The position numbers and the translations under genes are program-made. The notes beneath the pieces were generated by a model that was given only the letters and a program-made list of their open reading frames with translations, was not told where the DNA came from and did no database searches. From positions 248,001-312,000 of the forward strand of contig NZ_MDSK01000001.1 in assembly GCF_002940205.1 (NCBI RefSeq): DNA of 64,000 nucleotides. The letters run 5' to 3'. This document shows positions 45,111 through 54,228 of this stretch, piece by piece (position 1 is the first letter of the stretch; each line of letters opens with the position of its first letter). Source of the stretch: Xanthomonas arboricola pv. guizotiae. GTDB taxonomy: Bacteria; Pseudomonadota; Gammaproteobacteria; Xanthomonadales; Xanthomonadaceae.

Positions 45111-46594
45111 GCGCGCACCCCCAGCACGGTGCGCGGCAGCAGCGCCTGCGCAGCGACAGTGGCATCGTCGAAGGCATGCCGCACGCCGGCCACTTCCTGA
45201 TACGGCTCGTGGCCCTTGCCGGCGATCAACACGATGTCCGACGCGCTGGCCATGCCGATCGCCTGATGGATCGCGGCGGCGCGGTCGCGCTGCACGATGG
45301 CCGCATCCGGGCGCGCGAAGCCGCGCAGGATGTCGGCCACGATCACATCGCCATCTTCGCCGCGCGGGTTGTCGTCGGTGACGATCGCCACGTCGGCATT
45401 GACCTCGGCAATGGCCGCCATCTGCGGGCGCTTGCCGGTGTCGCGCTCGCCACCACAACCGAACACGCAGATCAGCCGGTCCTGTGCATGCGAACGCAGG
45501 CTGCTCAGCGCCTGCTCCAGCGCGTCGGGCGTGTGTGCGTAGTCGACCACCACCAGCGGTGCGCCATGCGCGCCGCCGAGGCGATTCATGCGGCCGTGGA
45601 TCGGTTGCAACCGACCGAGCACTTCGGCGATCTGCGCCGGCGCGATCTCCAGCGCAGACAATGCACCGGCTACGGCCAGCAGGTTGTCCACGTTGAAGCG
45701 GCCCAGCAGCGGCGAGTGCACCGGATGCACTTCGCCGTGGATATTCAAAGCGAAGTTGATGCCGTTGTGGTCCAGCTGCAATGCCTGCGCGCTCACGCTG
45801 GCGTCGGCCTGCGCGCGCGAGCTCACGCCGATCGCGCGCAGTGCGGGGGCGAGCGAAGCAAACAGCGTGCGACCGAAGGCGTCGTCCAGATTCACCACCG
45901 CCGCTTTCAAGCCAGCACGGGTGAACAGCTTGGCCTTGGCCGCGCCGTACTGCGCCATGTCGCCGTGGTAATCGAGATGGTCGCGGGTGAGATTGGTGAA
46001 CACCGCCACGTCGAAATGCACCGCGTCCACGCGGCCCTGATCGAGCGCGTGCGAGCTGACTTCCATCGCCACGGCTTGCGCGCCGTCATCGCGCAACTGC
46101 GCCAGCAATGCGTGCGTGGGTAGCACCAGCGGGGTGGTGAATCCGGTCGGCACGGCGTTGCCGTACAGGCCGACACCCAGCGTGCCGAGCGTGCCGGTGG
46201 GCGTGCCGAGCAGCGTCAAGGCCTGCGCCAGCAGCTGCACGGTGGAGGTCTTGCCGTTGGTGCCGGTGACGCCGACCATGCGCATCGCGTGCGACGGCCG
46301 ACCATGAAATGTATCGGCCATCTCGCCCAGGCGCGCACGCAAGCCGGGCACGGCAATCGCATCGGCCGGGACCGGCAGGCCGTCGGGCGCCGGCGGCTCG
46401 AACAACACCGCCACTGCGCCATTGGCGCGCGCCTGTTCGACAAAGCCCAGGCCATGCGCACCGAAGCCGGCGATCGCCACGAACGCATCGCCCGCGCGCA
46501 CCGCACGGCTATCCATCACCAGACCGGACACCTGCACCTCGTGCGCAAGCGCCACGTCCGGCAGCAACTGCGAAAGCGCCATGCTGCGGCTCAC
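45107..46594 (-). CDS. murE: UDP-MurNAc-L-Ala-D-Glu--meso-DAP ligase
   Basis: Third amino-acid ligase of peptidoglycan. 495 residues. ATP loop [28 protein letters not shown], and the specificity motif DDNPRGEDG (DNPR marks meso-diaminopimelate as substrate). The start is taken at GTG overlapping the ftsI stop (GTGA); an ATG four codons later (MALSQLLPD) is the alternative. Confidence 0.97.
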   Translation of the reverse strand: MSRSMALSQLLPDVALAHEVQVSGLVMDSRAVRAGDAFVAIAGFGAHGLGFVEQARANGAVAVLFEPPAPDGLPVPADAIAVPGLRARLGEMADTFHGRPSHAMRMVGVTGTNGKTSTVQLLAQALTLLGTPTGTLGTLGVGLYGNAVPTGFTTPLVLPTHALLAQLRDDGAQAVAMEVSSHALDQGRVDAVHFDVAVFTNLTRDHLDYHGDMAQYGAAKAKLFTRAGLKAAVVNLDDAFGRTLFASLAPALRAIGVSSRAQADASVSAQALQLDHNGINFALNIHGEVHPVHSPLLGRFNVDNLLAVAGALSALEIAPAQIAEVLGRLQPIHGRMNRLGGAHGAPLVVVDYAHTPDALEQALSSLRSHAQDRLICVFGCGGERDTGKRPQMAAIAEVNADVAIVTDDNPRGEDGDVIVADILRGFARPDAAIVQRDRAAAIHQAIGMASASDIVLIAGKGHEPYQEVAGVRHAFDDATVAAQALLPRTVLGVRA

Positions 46595-48459
46595 TGGCGG
46601 CTCTCCTGCAACGGTGCAGGCTGGGCTGGCGCGGCGGCTGGCGCAGGTGCCAGTGCGGTCGGAATGCCGGCCGACACTTCGTCCACCGGATCCGGCACCA
46701 GGGCCGGATCCAGATCGGCCGGTTGCGGCTTCACGACGGGTTGGCCCGTCTTGCCGGCAGCCTGCGCGGCCAGCCACGACTGGATATCGTCCGGCGGCAC
46801 GTCCATCAAGCGCAGCGCACCTTCCATCACGCGGTGGAACACCGGCGCCGACACCAGACCGCCGTAGTACACCTTGCCCTGCGGATCGTTGATCACGATG
46901 ACCGTGGCAAAGCGCGGGCGCGTGGCCGGCACCAGGCCGGCGAACAGCGCGTTGTAATGCCCGCGCTCGTAGCCGTTGGCGCCGTTCTTGCGCGCGGTAC
47001 CGGTCTTGCCGGCCACGTGATAGCCCAGGATCGCCGCGCCCTTGGCGCCGCCCTGGGTGACCACGGTTTCCATCATGTCGATGACCTGGCGCGCCACGTC
47101 CGGCGTGACCACCTGGCGGGTGTCGTTGTGCTGGCCACGCACGAAGGTCGGCGGGGTCAGCTTGCCGCCGTTGCCCAGCGTGGCGTAGGCCTGCGCGATC
47201 TGCAGCGGCGTCACCGACAGGCCGTAGCCGTAGGACATGGTGGTCTTGGACGGGCCGCTCCAGCGCGCCGGCTGCAGCACCACGCCGGCCGATTCGCCGG
47301 GAAAACCGCTGTGCGGCGCAGCGCCATAACCGAAGTTGCGGATCGACTGATAGAAGGTCTGGTCCGGCACCTTGGCGGCGATCTTGGCCGCGCCGATGTT
47401 GGAGCTGCGGGTGATCACGCCGGTGACGTTGAGCACGCCGTTGTTGCGCGGCACATCGCGGATGGTGAAGCGCCCCACCGACATGTAGCCGGGGTTGGTG
47501 TCGATGACCGTGTCCTTGGTCACCACGCCGGCGGTCAGCGCGGTGGCCACGGTCAGCGGCTTCATCGTCGAGCCCGGCTCGACCAGATCGGTGACCGCGC
47601 GGTTGCGGCGCGCCGACGGGTTGATGCCGGTGACCGCATTGGGGTTGTAGGTGGGCAGGTTGACCATCGCCAGCACTTCGCCGGTGGCCACATCCATCAC
47701 CACCATCGACCCGCCGGCCGCATTGTTTTCGACCAGTGCGTTGCGCAGCTCCTTGTAGGCCAGGAACTGGATGCGGCGGTCGATGCTCAGCGTCAGGTCC
47801 TTGCCCGGCTGCGCCGCACGCACCAGGTCCACGCTCTCCACGATCGCACCGCGCGCATCGCGCACCACTTTCTTGGAACCCGGCTTGCCGCGCAGCCATT
47901 CGTCGAAGGCCAGCTCCAGGCCTTCCTGGCCGCGGTCGTCGATATTGGTGAAGCCCAGCACGTGGGCCATCGCCTCGCCTTGCGGATAGAAGCGACGGAA
48001 CTCGCGCTGCGAGAACACACCGGGGATCTTCAGATCGACGATGGCATGCGCCTTGTCCGGGTTGATCCGGCGCTGCAGGTACATGAATTCCTTGCCGGCC
48101 TTCTGCGCCAGCTTGGCGTTCAACTCGTCCAGCGGCTGGCCGAGCGCCTTGGCCAGCTCGGGGATGCGGTCCGGGTTGCGCAGCAGTTCCTGCGGATTGA
48201 CCCAGATCGATTCCACCGGCGTGGACACCGCCAGCGGCTCGCCGTTGCGGTCGGTGATCATGCCGCGCGAGGTGGCGATCGGCAGTTCGCGCAGGTAGCG
48301 CGCTTCGCCCTGACGCTGGTAGAAATCGCGGTTGACCAGCTGCACGAACGCCGCCCGGCCGATCAGCGTCACCGAGCACAGGCCCAGCGCGATGCCGACC
48401 AGCGTCAGGCGGCCACGCAGGTTGAAGTTGCTGCGCGCGCGGTTGCGGCCGGCCTTCAT
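46591..48459 (-). CDS. ftsI: septal transpeptidase FtsI (PBP3)
   Basis: Cross-links septal peptidoglycan; target of aztreonam-type beta-lactams. 622 residues: one N-terminal membrane anchor (about 17-40), a dimerisation/pedestal domain, then the transpeptidase domain with PGSTMKP (active Ser), SSN and KTGTA. A Pro/Ala-rich C-terminal extension (about 575-622) is longer than in E. coli. It lies after ftsL across a short spacer with a 50-base direct repeat. Confidence 0.98.
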   Translation of the reverse strand: MKAGRNRARSNFNLRGRLTLVGIALGLCSVTLIGRAAFVQLVNRDFYQRQGEARYLRELPIATSRGMITDRNGEPLAVSTPVESIWVNPQELLRNPDRIPELAKALGQPLDELNAKLAQKAGKEFMYLQRRINPDKAHAIVDLKIPGVFSQREFRRFYPQGEAMAHVLGFTNIDDRGQEGLELAFDEWLRGKPGSKKVVRDARGAIVESVDLVRAAQPGKDLTLSIDRRIQFLAYKELRNALVENNAAGGSMVVMDVATGEVLAMVNLPTYNPNAVTGINPSARRNRAVTDLVEPGSTMKPLTVATALTAGVVTKDTVIDTNPGYMSVGRFTIRDVPRNNGVLNVTGVITRSSNIGAAKIAAKVPDQTFYQSIRNFGYGAAPHSGFPGESAGVVLQPARWSGPSKTTMSYGYGLSVTPLQIAQAYATLGNGGKLTPPTFVRGQHNDTRQVVTPDVARQVIDMMETVVTQGGAKGAAILGYHVAGKTGTARKNGANGYERGHYNALFAGLVPATRPRFATVIVINDPQGKVYYGGLVSAPVFHRVMEGALRLMDVPPDDIQSWLAAQAAGKTGQPVVKPQPADLDPALVPDPVDEVSAGIPTALAPAPAAAPAQPAPLQESRQ

Positions 48460-48473
48460 TCCGCACCCCCGTG

Positions 48474-48595
48474 TGCGCCACCCTGCGGGCAGCGACGCCG
48501 TGCAAAGCGGCTGTCCTGCCGTTTTGTCATGAACGCAACTGCATATGCGCCACCCTGCGGGCGGCTACGCCGTGCAAAGCGGCTGTGCTGCCGTT
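48474..48595. repeat. 50-bp direct repeat between ftsL and ftsI
   Basis: TGCGCCACCCTGCGGGC...TGCCGTT occurs at 48474-48523 and 48546-48595, with three mismatches and a 72-base period. The second copy begins right after the ftsL stop codon. It makes up nearly all of the junction. Confidence 0.85.
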
Positions 48596-48598
48596 CGC

Positions 48599-48862
48599 TC
48601 ATGGGCGCACCACCACGATGTCGTTGGTCTCCGGGAACTTCATCCCGATGCGCGCACGCGCAACCTGATCCACGCGATTGCTTTCCGCCCAGGTGGCCTG
48701 CTCCAGCTGCAGCCGGCCGAATTCGATATTCAATTCATCGCGCGTGTGCTCGAGCTTGGACAACTGCACGAACAGCTTGCGATGCATGTGGCGCATGTAC
48801 ACGACCCCGATCGCCGAGGCGATGCTGCAGGCAAGCAGCACGATGAGCAGCAGGCGGCTCAT
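48599..48862 (-). CDS. ftsL: cell division protein FtsL
   Basis: Small bitopic membrane protein of the FtsQLB complex. 87 residues: membrane segment at about 3-21 ([19 protein letters not shown]), then a leucine-zipper-like coiled coil ([19 protein letters not shown]) and a conserved [10 protein letters not shown] tail region. Its ATG overlaps the rsmH stop by ATGA. Confidence 0.95.
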   Translation of the reverse strand: MSRLLLIVLLACSIASAIGVVYMRHMHRKLFVQLSKLEHTRDELNIEFGRLQLEQATWAESNRVDQVARARIGMKFPETNDIVVVRP

Positions 48863-49935
48863 GCGGCGTCTCCGTTCGGAGACGCCGGGAGTCGGGATTC
48901 GGGATTCGGGAATCGGAAAGCAGCGGCACTGTTGCCTTTGCCCATTCCCGATTCCCCATTCCCCATTCCCAGCTTTTCAGCCACCCGCAACACGGCGCTG
49001 CGGGCGCGCGGGTTGACGCTCAGTTCGGCGTCGTCGGCCTTGATGGCGCCGCTGATCAGCTGCAGCGTCGGCACGAACGGCTGCGCTTCGGGCAGGCGGC
49101 GGTTGCTCGGCGGGGCCTTGGCGTAGCGGGCCATGAACTGCTTGACGATGCGGTCTTCCAGCGAATGGAAACTGATCACCGCCAGGCGGCCGCCGGGCTT
49201 GAGCGCGCCCAGCGCGGCATCCAGGCCGGCTTCCAGATCGTCCAGCTCGCGGTTGATATAGATGCGGATCGCCTGAAAGCTGCGGGTGGCCGGATGGGTC
49301 TTGCTGTCGCCGCGCGGCATTACCGAGGCGATCAGCTCGGCCAGCTGCGCGGTGCGCAGCAGCGGCTGTTCGGCGCGGCGCGCCACGATGGCGCGCGCGA
49401 TGCGGCGGCTCTGGCGCTCTTCGCCATAGGTCCACAGCACGTCGGCGATGTCCCGGTCGCTGGCATGCGCCAGCCACTCGGCCGCGCTCTGGCCGGCGTC
49501 CGGATCCATGCGCATGTCCAGCGGGCCGTCCTTGCCGAAGCTGAAACCGCGCCCGGCCACGTCCAGCTGTGGCGAGGACACGCCCAGATCCAGCAGGATG
49601 CCGTCGACGGTTGCCGCAGCGACCACCTGGCCGAGGCCGGCGAAGCTGCCGCGATGGATGGACACGCGCGCATCGTCACCGAACGACTGTTCGGCCACGG
49701 CGATCGCGTCGGGGTCCTTGTCCATCACCAGCAGTCGGCCTCCCGGGCCAAGATGTTGCAGCACGCCACGGGCGTGTCCGCCACGCCCGAACGTGCCATC
49801 GAGATAGGTTCCGTTTTCGATCACCTGCAGGCCCTCAAGAACCTGCGTGTACAGCACCGGCACATGGGCCGCCGGTGGCTGCGACACCGGGTGACCGGGC
49901 TGCGCTTCACCGCGCATCCGGGCACCCCGGCTCAC
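48859..49935 (-). CDS. rsmH: 16S rRNA C1402 N4-methyltransferase with repeat-derived tail
   Basis: SAM-dependent methylation of 16S rRNA C1402 N4; RsmI encoded at 53.3 kb adds the 2'-O-methyl to the same nucleotide. 358 residues. Family parts: [30 protein letters not shown] (SAM loop), [15 protein letters not shown], and [16 protein letters not shown]. Family similarity ends at VLRVAEKL; the last ~36 residues ([12 protein letters not shown] ... [13 protein letters not shown]) are translated heptamer repeats. Start is GTG overlapping the mraZ stop (GTGA); the stop overlaps the ftsL ATG. Confidence 0.97.
   Translation of the reverse strand: MSRGARMRGEAQPGHPVSQPPAAHVPVLYTQVLEGLQVIENGTYLDGTFGRGGHARGVLQHLGPGGRLLVMDKDPDAIAVAEQSFGDDARVSIHRGSFAGLGQVVAAATVDGILLDLGVSSPQLDVAGRGFSFGKDGPLDMRMDPDAGQSAAEWLAHASDRDIADVLWTYGEERQSRRIARAIVARRAEQPLLRTAQLAELIASVMPRGDSKTHPATRSFQAIRIYINRELDDLEAGLDAALGALKPGGRLAVISFHSLEDRIVKQFMARYAKAPPSNRRLPEAQPFVPTLQLISGAIKADDAELSVNPRARSAVLRVAEKLGMGNGESGMGKGNSAAAFRFPNPESRLPASPNGDAA
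48887..48970. repeat. heptamer arrays, locus 6 (inside the 3' end of rsmH)
   Basis: Array of GGGA(A/G/T)TC units at 48887-48916 and inverted array at 48942-48970, with CTGTTGCCTTTGCC before the inverted arm. All inside the rsmH frame. Confidence 0.88.
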
Positions 49936-50387
49936 AACCTGAGATCGAGCAATTCATCGCCCAGATCCCCGTCAGACAATGTCTGCTGGATCAGTGCGCG
50001 ATGTGCCTGCTCGCTCCAGAGTTCGAATTTGTCGCCCATGCCCAGCAGCACGGCCTTCTTCTCGATGCCGACCGCATTGCGGTGGCTGGCCGGGATGCTC
50101 AGACGGCCATTGGCGTCCAGCTCCAGCACTGCGGAAGAACCCACCAGTTTCTGCTGCAGCGTGCGGACCACGCGCTGGGTATTGGGCTTGGACATCACAT
50201 CGTCACGCACCCGCTCCCACTCCTTTTCCGCGTACAGCCACAGGCATCCGGCTTCGAACGGGTTGTAGGTGAGTACCAGGCGGTTGCCGCTGACACGCGT
50301 GACCAGGTCGCGGTACGCGGTTGGCACCGCCATCCGCCCCTTGTCGTCCACCGTGATGGCAGTCTCGCCTTGAAACACCGAATGCAA
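49932..50387 (-). CDS. mraZ: MraZ transcriptional repressor of the dcw cluster
   Basis: AbrB-like DNA-binding protein that in E. coli represses its own operon. 151 residues with two MraZ repeats: [23 protein letters not shown] split over the first, and [21 protein letters not shown] in the second. The start codon is TTG. First gene of the dcw operon. Five GG-containing repeats at exact 10-base spacing lie upstream, the expected type of MraZ operator. Confidence 0.95.
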   Translation of the reverse strand: MHSVFQGETAITVDDKGRMAVPTAYRDLVTRVSGNRLVLTYNPFEAGCLWLYAEKEWERVRDDVMSKPNTQRVVRTLQQKLVGSSAVLELDANGRLSIPASHRNAVGIEKKAVLLGMGDKFELWSEQAHRALIQQTLSDGDLGDELLDLRL

Positions 50388-50415
50388 CCTCGAATACCCG
50401 CTGGGGGATCATTGA

Positions 50416-50459
50416 ACCACGAAAAACCACAAAACACCTGGTTTTCCCTCCGTTGCCCA
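50416..50459 (-). promoter_or_regulatory. MraZ operator: five repeats at 10-base period
   Basis: On the minus strand TGGG, AGGG, AGGT, TGGT and TGGT occur at exactly 10-base intervals, close to the known TGGGN-plus-5 operator of MraZ. They begin at the end of the proposed -10, so MraZ binding would cover the transcription start. Confidence 0.7.
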
Positions 50460-50486
50460 CCTTAGCAGCGCGTCAAAGGTTGTCAA
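50459..50486 (-). promoter_or_regulatory. promoter of the mraZ/dcw operon
   Basis: A consensus -35 TTGACA (50481-50486) and a -10-like TAAGGT (50459-50464) are separated by 16 bases. The -35 lies within an imperfect palindrome AAAGTTGTTGACAACCTTT. Confidence 0.55.
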
Positions 50487-50556
50487 CAACTTTGGAGGTC
50501 ACAAATCGCCAGTCGCATCAATGAGTTGCAGCACTCTTTAGAGACTTGTTCAAAGG

Positions 50557-50565
50557 TTATCCACA
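50557..50565 (+). promoter_or_regulatory. consensus DnaA box upstream of dcw
   Basis: TTATCCACA, the perfect DnaA-box nonamer, lies ~70 bases upstream of the mraZ -35 and is flanked by ACTTGT/ACAAGT. One box only, so not an origin. Confidence 0.5.
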
Positions 50566-50701
50566 AGTTGCTGTTTCATCTCATATTTTGAGATTGAACG
50601 AAAATTCAGGGGCGTGAAGGCCATGTAAACCCGACCGCAGTCTCACTTCACACTGCGCCAGCTGCACATGGTCGTTGCGCAAATGGGCGACAATCGGCGC
50701 C

Positions 50702-51481
50702 ATGTGCCTGGTCGCCCTTGCCTGGAAAACCCACCCACGCTGGCGCCTGCTGCTGGCGGGCAACCGCGATGAGTTCCACGACCGGCCGACCGCTGCGCTG
50801 GCGCGCTGGCCGGCACCCTCCGACGGCGTGCTGGCGGGCCGCGACCTGCGCTCTGGCGGCAGTTGGGTGGGGCTGGGCAGCGACGGTCGCGCCGCGGTGG
50901 TGACCAATGTGCGCGACCCGCTCGCCAGCGCATCCGGCCGCTCGCGCGGACACCTCATTGCCGACTACCTGGCCGGCAGCCTGGACGCGGCCGTGTACGC
51001 CGACGACCTGGCAGCGGCCGCGCACCAATTCCCGCCATTCAATCTATTGCTGTGCGACGCCGAGCGCTGCGAACACCTCAGCAATCACCCGCCGTTGGCG
51101 CGCAGCTTGGCGCCCGGCATCCACGGCATGTCCAACGGCCCGCTGGATGCGCACTGGCCCAAGACGGCCGCGCTGACTGCGGCCCTGCACGACTGGTGCG
51201 CCACGCGCAGCGAGGACCTGCAGCCGCTATGGACCGCCCTGGGCAGCCCCGCCATCGCGCCCGACGCCGCCCTGCCCCACACCGGCGTGGACCTGCCCAC
51301 CGAACGCCTGCTCTCGGCCGCCTTCATCACCGGACCCAGCTACGGCACCCGCGCCAGCACCATCGTCGCGGTGGACCACCAGGGCAGTGGCTTCATCCAC
51401 GAACGCCGCTTTGGCTCCGCCGGGATCTTCCAGGGCGAAACGCGGCTGGAGATCCCCTGGGATATCCCGGGATCGCGTTGA
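50702..51481 (+). CDS. NRDE (TANGO2) family protein
   Basis: 259 residues. Starts MCLVALAW with Cys2, then LLAGNRDEFHDRPTA, the family-naming NRDE motif, and later GSWVGLGSDGRAAVVTNVRD. Cys2 may act as an N-terminal nucleophile after Met removal, as in Ntn-hydrolases (inference). Homologues are linked to metabolism or haem handling in eukaryotes; the bacterial role is unknown. The start at this Met is chosen because Cys2 is invariant; the longer frame adds nine residues. Divergent from mraZ. Confidence 0.85.
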   Translation: MCLVALAWKTHPRWRLLLAGNRDEFHDRPTAALARWPAPSDGVLAGRDLRSGGSWVGLGSDGRAAVVTNVRDPLASASGRSRGHLIADYLAGSLDAAVYADDLAAAAHQFPPFNLLLCDAERCEHLSNHPPLARSLAPGIHGMSNGPLDAHWPKTAALTAALHDWCATRSEDLQPLWTALGSPAIAPDAALPHTGVDLPTERLLSAAFITGPSYGTRASTIVAVDHQGSGFIHERRFGSAGIFQGETRLEIPWDIPGSR

Positions 51482-51512
51482 CAATCCAGATTCATGCGCA
51501 TAGCGTGCGCAT
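51478..51512 (+). promoter_or_regulatory. ccdAB promoter/operator
   Basis: TTGACA (51478-51483) overlaps the stop of the NRDE gene, and 17 bases later TAGCGT may be the -10. An inverted repeat ATGCGCA-N5-TGCGCAT (51494-51512) covers the -10, as expected for an autoregulated toxin-antitoxin operon. Confidence 0.55.
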
Positions 51513-51529
51513 AACCTGGGAGCCAACGC

Positions 51530-51781
51530 ATGAACCGCTACTACGATGTTTCTGCGCAGAAGAAGCCACTGAACCTGACCATCAATGCCGACCTGGTCTC
51601 GCAAGCCCGCGCGATGACCGGCAATCTCTCGGCAAAGGTCGAAGAGTTGCTGGCCGATTACGTCACCAATGAACGCGACAGCCACAGCGCAAGAGCGCTT
51701 GAGCTGCAACGCGCCGCGAGCGAATGGAAAGCCTTCACTGAAACGTACGGCTCCTTCGCCGACGAGTTCTCCACGCTATGA
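51530..51781 (+). CDS. ccdA: CcdA-type antitoxin
   Basis: 83 residues. The N-terminal ribbon-helix-helix domain (KKPLNLTINADLVSQARAM, then LSAKVEELLADYV) binds DNA. The C-terminal part (about 50-83, Arg/Glu/Ala-rich, ending YGSFADEFSTL) is the flexible region that wraps the toxin; the W-K-x-F...ADEFSTL pattern is typical of CcdA. Its last codons overlap ccdB (ATGA), giving coupled synthesis. Likely represses the operon through the upstream inverted repeat. Confidence 0.88.
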   Translation: MNRYYDVSAQKKPLNLTINADLVSQARAMTGNLSAKVEELLADYVTNERDSHSARALELQRAASEWKAFTETYGSFADEFSTL

Positions 51782-52095
51782 CCGACCAGTTCGATGTCTA
51801 CGCCAATGTCGGCCAGAACAGGAACATCCCGTACGTGGTCGTCGTCCAGTCAAAGATCTTCGACGCCTCCCCCCGCCGCGTGATCGCGCCGCTGGTCATC
51901 AAGTCCAGCCACTCTCCGACCCCCTCACGCTTCACCCCGGAACTCACCGTGGCCGGCCAACGCGTCATCCTGCAACCCCTGGAAATGACCTCGGTGCCGT
52001 TAGCCGTTCTCAACACACCGGCAGGCACATTGAAGGAGCAAGGCCAGATCATCATCGACGCCCTGGACGAGCTGTTCACCCGCTCGTTCGGCTAG
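51778..52095 (+). CDS. ccdB: CcdB-type toxin
   Basis: 105 residues with the CcdB fold signature: QFDVYANVGQNRNIPYVVVV at the start, SPRRVIAPLV, and LEMTSVPLAVL in the middle. F-plasmid CcdB poisons DNA gyrase and ends in Trp-Gly-Ile, residues needed for gyrase binding. This protein ends LFTRSFG, so the WGI end is missing and only an aromatic-Gly pair remains. It may act on gyrase differently or be a weakened chromosomal version. Coupled to ccdA. Confidence 0.88.
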   Translation: MTDQFDVYANVGQNRNIPYVVVVQSKIFDASPRRVIAPLVIKSSHSPTPSRFTPELTVAGQRVILQPLEMTSVPLAVLNTPAGTLKEQGQIIIDALDELFTRSFG

Positions 52096-52134
52096 TACGG
52101 GGACACGGCCGCAGGCAGTTTGCCCCTACGCAGA

Positions 52135-52705
52135 CGTTGCGTGATGCCTGCCCCCATCCGCCCTTCGGGCACCTTCCCCCGCACGCGGTGGAAGGGAGTC
52201 GATGCGGGGCGCGAGCCCCTCGGCCAGCCGTCTACCTGCAAGCCCCCTTGAGTCAAGGAGGCGCGGCGACAGCCGCGGGGTTCTGGCATGCCATGGAGCG
52301 GGACCCGCGTTTTGTACCGCCAACGGCGGTACGAAGCGTGGGCGCCTTCTTGGGGCGAACGCCCAAAGAAGGCAGCAAACAGCCGCAGGGTTCTGGCATG
52401 CCACGGAGCGGGCCGCGCTTTCGTGACGCCGCAGGCGTTGCGCGATGCCTGCCCCCATCCGCCCTTCGGGCACCTTCCCCCGCATGCGGTGGAAGGGAGT
52501 CGATGCGGGGCGCGAGCCCCTCGGCCAGCCGTCTACCTGCAAGCCCCCTTGAGTCAAGGAGGCGCGGCGACAGCCGCGGGGTTCTGGCATGCCATGGAGG
52601 GGCGAACGCCCAAAGAAGGCAGCAAACAGCCGCAGAGTTCTGGCATGCCATGGAGCGGGACCCGCGTTTTGTACCGCCAACGGCGGTACGAAGCGTGGGC
52701 GCCTT
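52135..52705. repeat. mosaic of duplicated noncoding units between ccdB and rnpB
   Basis: Three units each occur twice. Unit A (163 bp): 52135-52297 and 52436-52598, differing at about two positions. Unit B (56 bp): 52352-52407 and 52599-52654. Unit C (54 bp, containing palindrome GTACCGCC-AAC-GGCGGTAC): 52295-52348 and 52652-52705. The order is A-C-B then A-B-C, so simple tandem duplication does not explain it. Frames across it (about 238-397 codons) are repeat translations, not genes. Confidence 0.9.
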
Positions 52706-52707
52706 AA

Positions 52708-52728
52708 GCTTTGGGCGATGCCCAAAGC
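52708..52728 (-). terminator. terminator of rnpB
   Basis: Hairpin GCTTTGGGC/GCCCAAAGC with a three-base loop, just past the mature 3' end of the RNase P RNA. Confidence 0.65.
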
Positions 52729-52733
52729 AAGGC

Positions 52734-53163
52734 GGCGGAGCCGGCCGGTAAGCCGGGTTCTGTCGTGGACAGTCATTCGTCTAGGCGCTACGTCACCGCA
52801 GCGCTCAAGCAACCTACCCGGATCCAGCGCGGGCCACGCCAATGGATCCCTATTTGGTCTTGCTCCAGGTGGGGTTTGCCGTGCCGGTCCGTTACCGGAC
52901 TCGCGGTGCGCTCTTACCGCACCATTTCACCCTTACCGGCCCCTCGCCACCCCTCTGCGGCCTCCGAACGCACTTGGCGATGCTTATGCATCGCCGACAC
53001 GTTTCAGTGGCGGCAGAGGGGTGACGAGGGACGTAGGCGGTATCTTTCTGTTGCACTTTCCGTCGGCTTGCGCCGCCCAGGCGTTACCTGGCACCTTGCC
53101 CTGTGGAGCCCGGACTTTCCTCGGCACTCTTGCGAGTGACGCGACTGTCTGGCCGACTCCGCC
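52734..53163 (-). ncRNA. rnpB: RNase P RNA, type A
   Basis: Catalytic RNA that removes tRNA 5' leaders. On the minus strand the 5' end reads GGCGGAGTCGGCCAGACAG, followed by the conserved GAGGAAAGTCCGGGCTCC, and the 3' end has ACAGAACCCGGCTTACCGG. The two ends (GGCGGAGTCGGCC and GGCCGGCTCCGCC) pair as helix P1. About 430 nt, somewhat longer than E. coli (377). Apparent protein frames inside are spurious. Confidence 0.95.
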
Positions 53164-53170
53164 GGGGCGC

Positions 53171-53176
53171 ACTATA
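53171..53176 (-). promoter_or_regulatory. -10 element of rnpB
   Basis: TATAGT on the minus strand, seven bases before the predicted 5' end of the RNase P RNA. Confidence 0.7.
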
Positions 53177-53246
53177 CGCTATCGCCACCGTGCAGAACGG
53201 CGCAACGCTGCCAGCCCCGCCATCGCCGGTAAGCCCGCAATTGCCC

Positions 53247-53270
53247 GTAGGAGCGCACCCGGGCGCGAGA
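53247..53270 (+). repeat. single GTAG-REP copy
   Basis: GTAGGAGCGCACCCGGGCGC matches the copy at 9906 almost exactly. Lone element between rnpB and rsmI. Confidence 0.75.
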
Positions 53271-53324
53271 GGCCCTACCGAGAAAAATCCCAGTGCACGT
53301 CACCCTGCTCCTGCAGCAGCACAC

Positions 53325-54146
53325 CTAGCCGCCATACAAGGCCTTGCGCGGCGCACCGGTCAGCTCGGCGGCGAGCTTGGCGGCGGTGGACGGCGGCAGG
53401 TGTTCGGCGAGCTTGGCGTAGACGCGGCGGCCTTCGGCCAGTTGGCCTTCGGCGGCGTCGGCGGCGCCCTGCACCATCACCACGAACTCGCCCTTGCGCT
53501 GGTTGTCGTCGGCTTCGACCCTGGCCTGCAGCTCGGCCAGGGTGCCGTCGAGCACGGTTTCGAACAGCTTGGTCAGCTCGCGGGCGATCACCGCCGGGCG
53601 CTCGTCGCCGAAGGCCCCGCGCAGGTCGGCCAGCGACTCGACGATGCGGTGCGAGGACTCGTAGAACACCAGGGTGCGGGTTTCGCCGGCCAGGTGCGCC
53701 AGGCGCTCGCGGCGGGCGGCGCTCTTGGCCGGCAAAAAGCCCTCGAAGCCGAAACGGTCGCTGGGCAGGCCGGCCACGCTGAGCGCGGCGATGGCGGCGC
53801 AGGCGCCCGGCACCGGGCTGACCCGGATTCCGGCCGCGCGCGCGGCGCGCACCAGCTTGAAGCCGGGGTCGCTGACCAGCGGGGTGCCGGCGTCGCTGAC
53901 GATGGCCAGCGACTCGCCCTCGCGCAGGCGCGCGACGATGCGCTCGGACATGGCTTCTTCATTGTGGTCGTGCAGGGCCAGCAGCGGGCGGTCGATGCCG
54001 AAATGGCCGAGCAGCTGGCGGGTATGGCGGGTGTCTTCGGCGCAGATCGCGGCCACGCCACGCAGCACTTCCTGCGCGCGCGGCGACAGGTCGGCCAGGT
54101 TGCCGATCGGCGTGGCGACCACGTGCAGGGTTCCGGGGGACGTCAT
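53325..54146 (-). CDS. rsmI: 16S rRNA C1402 2'-O-methyltransferase
   Basis: SAM-dependent ribose methylation of 16S C1402, complementing RsmH. 273 residues. LHVVATPIGNLADLSPRA at the start, ICAEDTRHTRQLL, then LAIVSDAGTPLVSDPG and PVPGACAAIAAL are canonical. The start MTSPGTL is used; the longer frame upstream overlaps lpoA on the other strand. Divergent from lpoA, as in many gammaproteobacteria. Confidence 0.97.
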   Translation of the reverse strand: MTSPGTLHVVATPIGNLADLSPRAQEVLRGVAAICAEDTRHTRQLLGHFGIDRPLLALHDHNEEAMSERIVARLREGESLAIVSDAGTPLVSDPGFKLVRAARAAGIRVSPVPGACAAIAALSVAGLPSDRFGFEGFLPAKSAARRERLAHLAGETRTLVFYESSHRIVESLADLRGAFGDERPAVIARELTKLFETVLDGTLAELQARVEADDNQRKGEFVVMVQGAADAAEGQLAEGRRVYAKLAEHLPPSTAAKLAAELTGAPRKALYGG

Positions 54147-54228
54147 CGACGGTATTCCGTAGGGCAAAGGGTAGAATCGTAGCGTTTTTAACGGTCCGCC
54201 CCGGCGGCCCCTGTCCAATGGATCTGAA

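Noticed and set aside
45107..48505. A fused 1132-residue FtsI-MurE-like frame
   Set aside because: The first part is the shadow frame of ftsI; murE begins at the GTGA overlap.
50557..50565. Replication origin at the DnaA box
   Set aside because: Only one box, no AT-rich unwinding element, and no dnaA/dnaN genes nearby.
52589..53782. Long frames (140-400 codons) across the repeat mosaic and RNase P RNA
   Set aside because: They are translations of duplicated noncoding units and of the rnpB gene.
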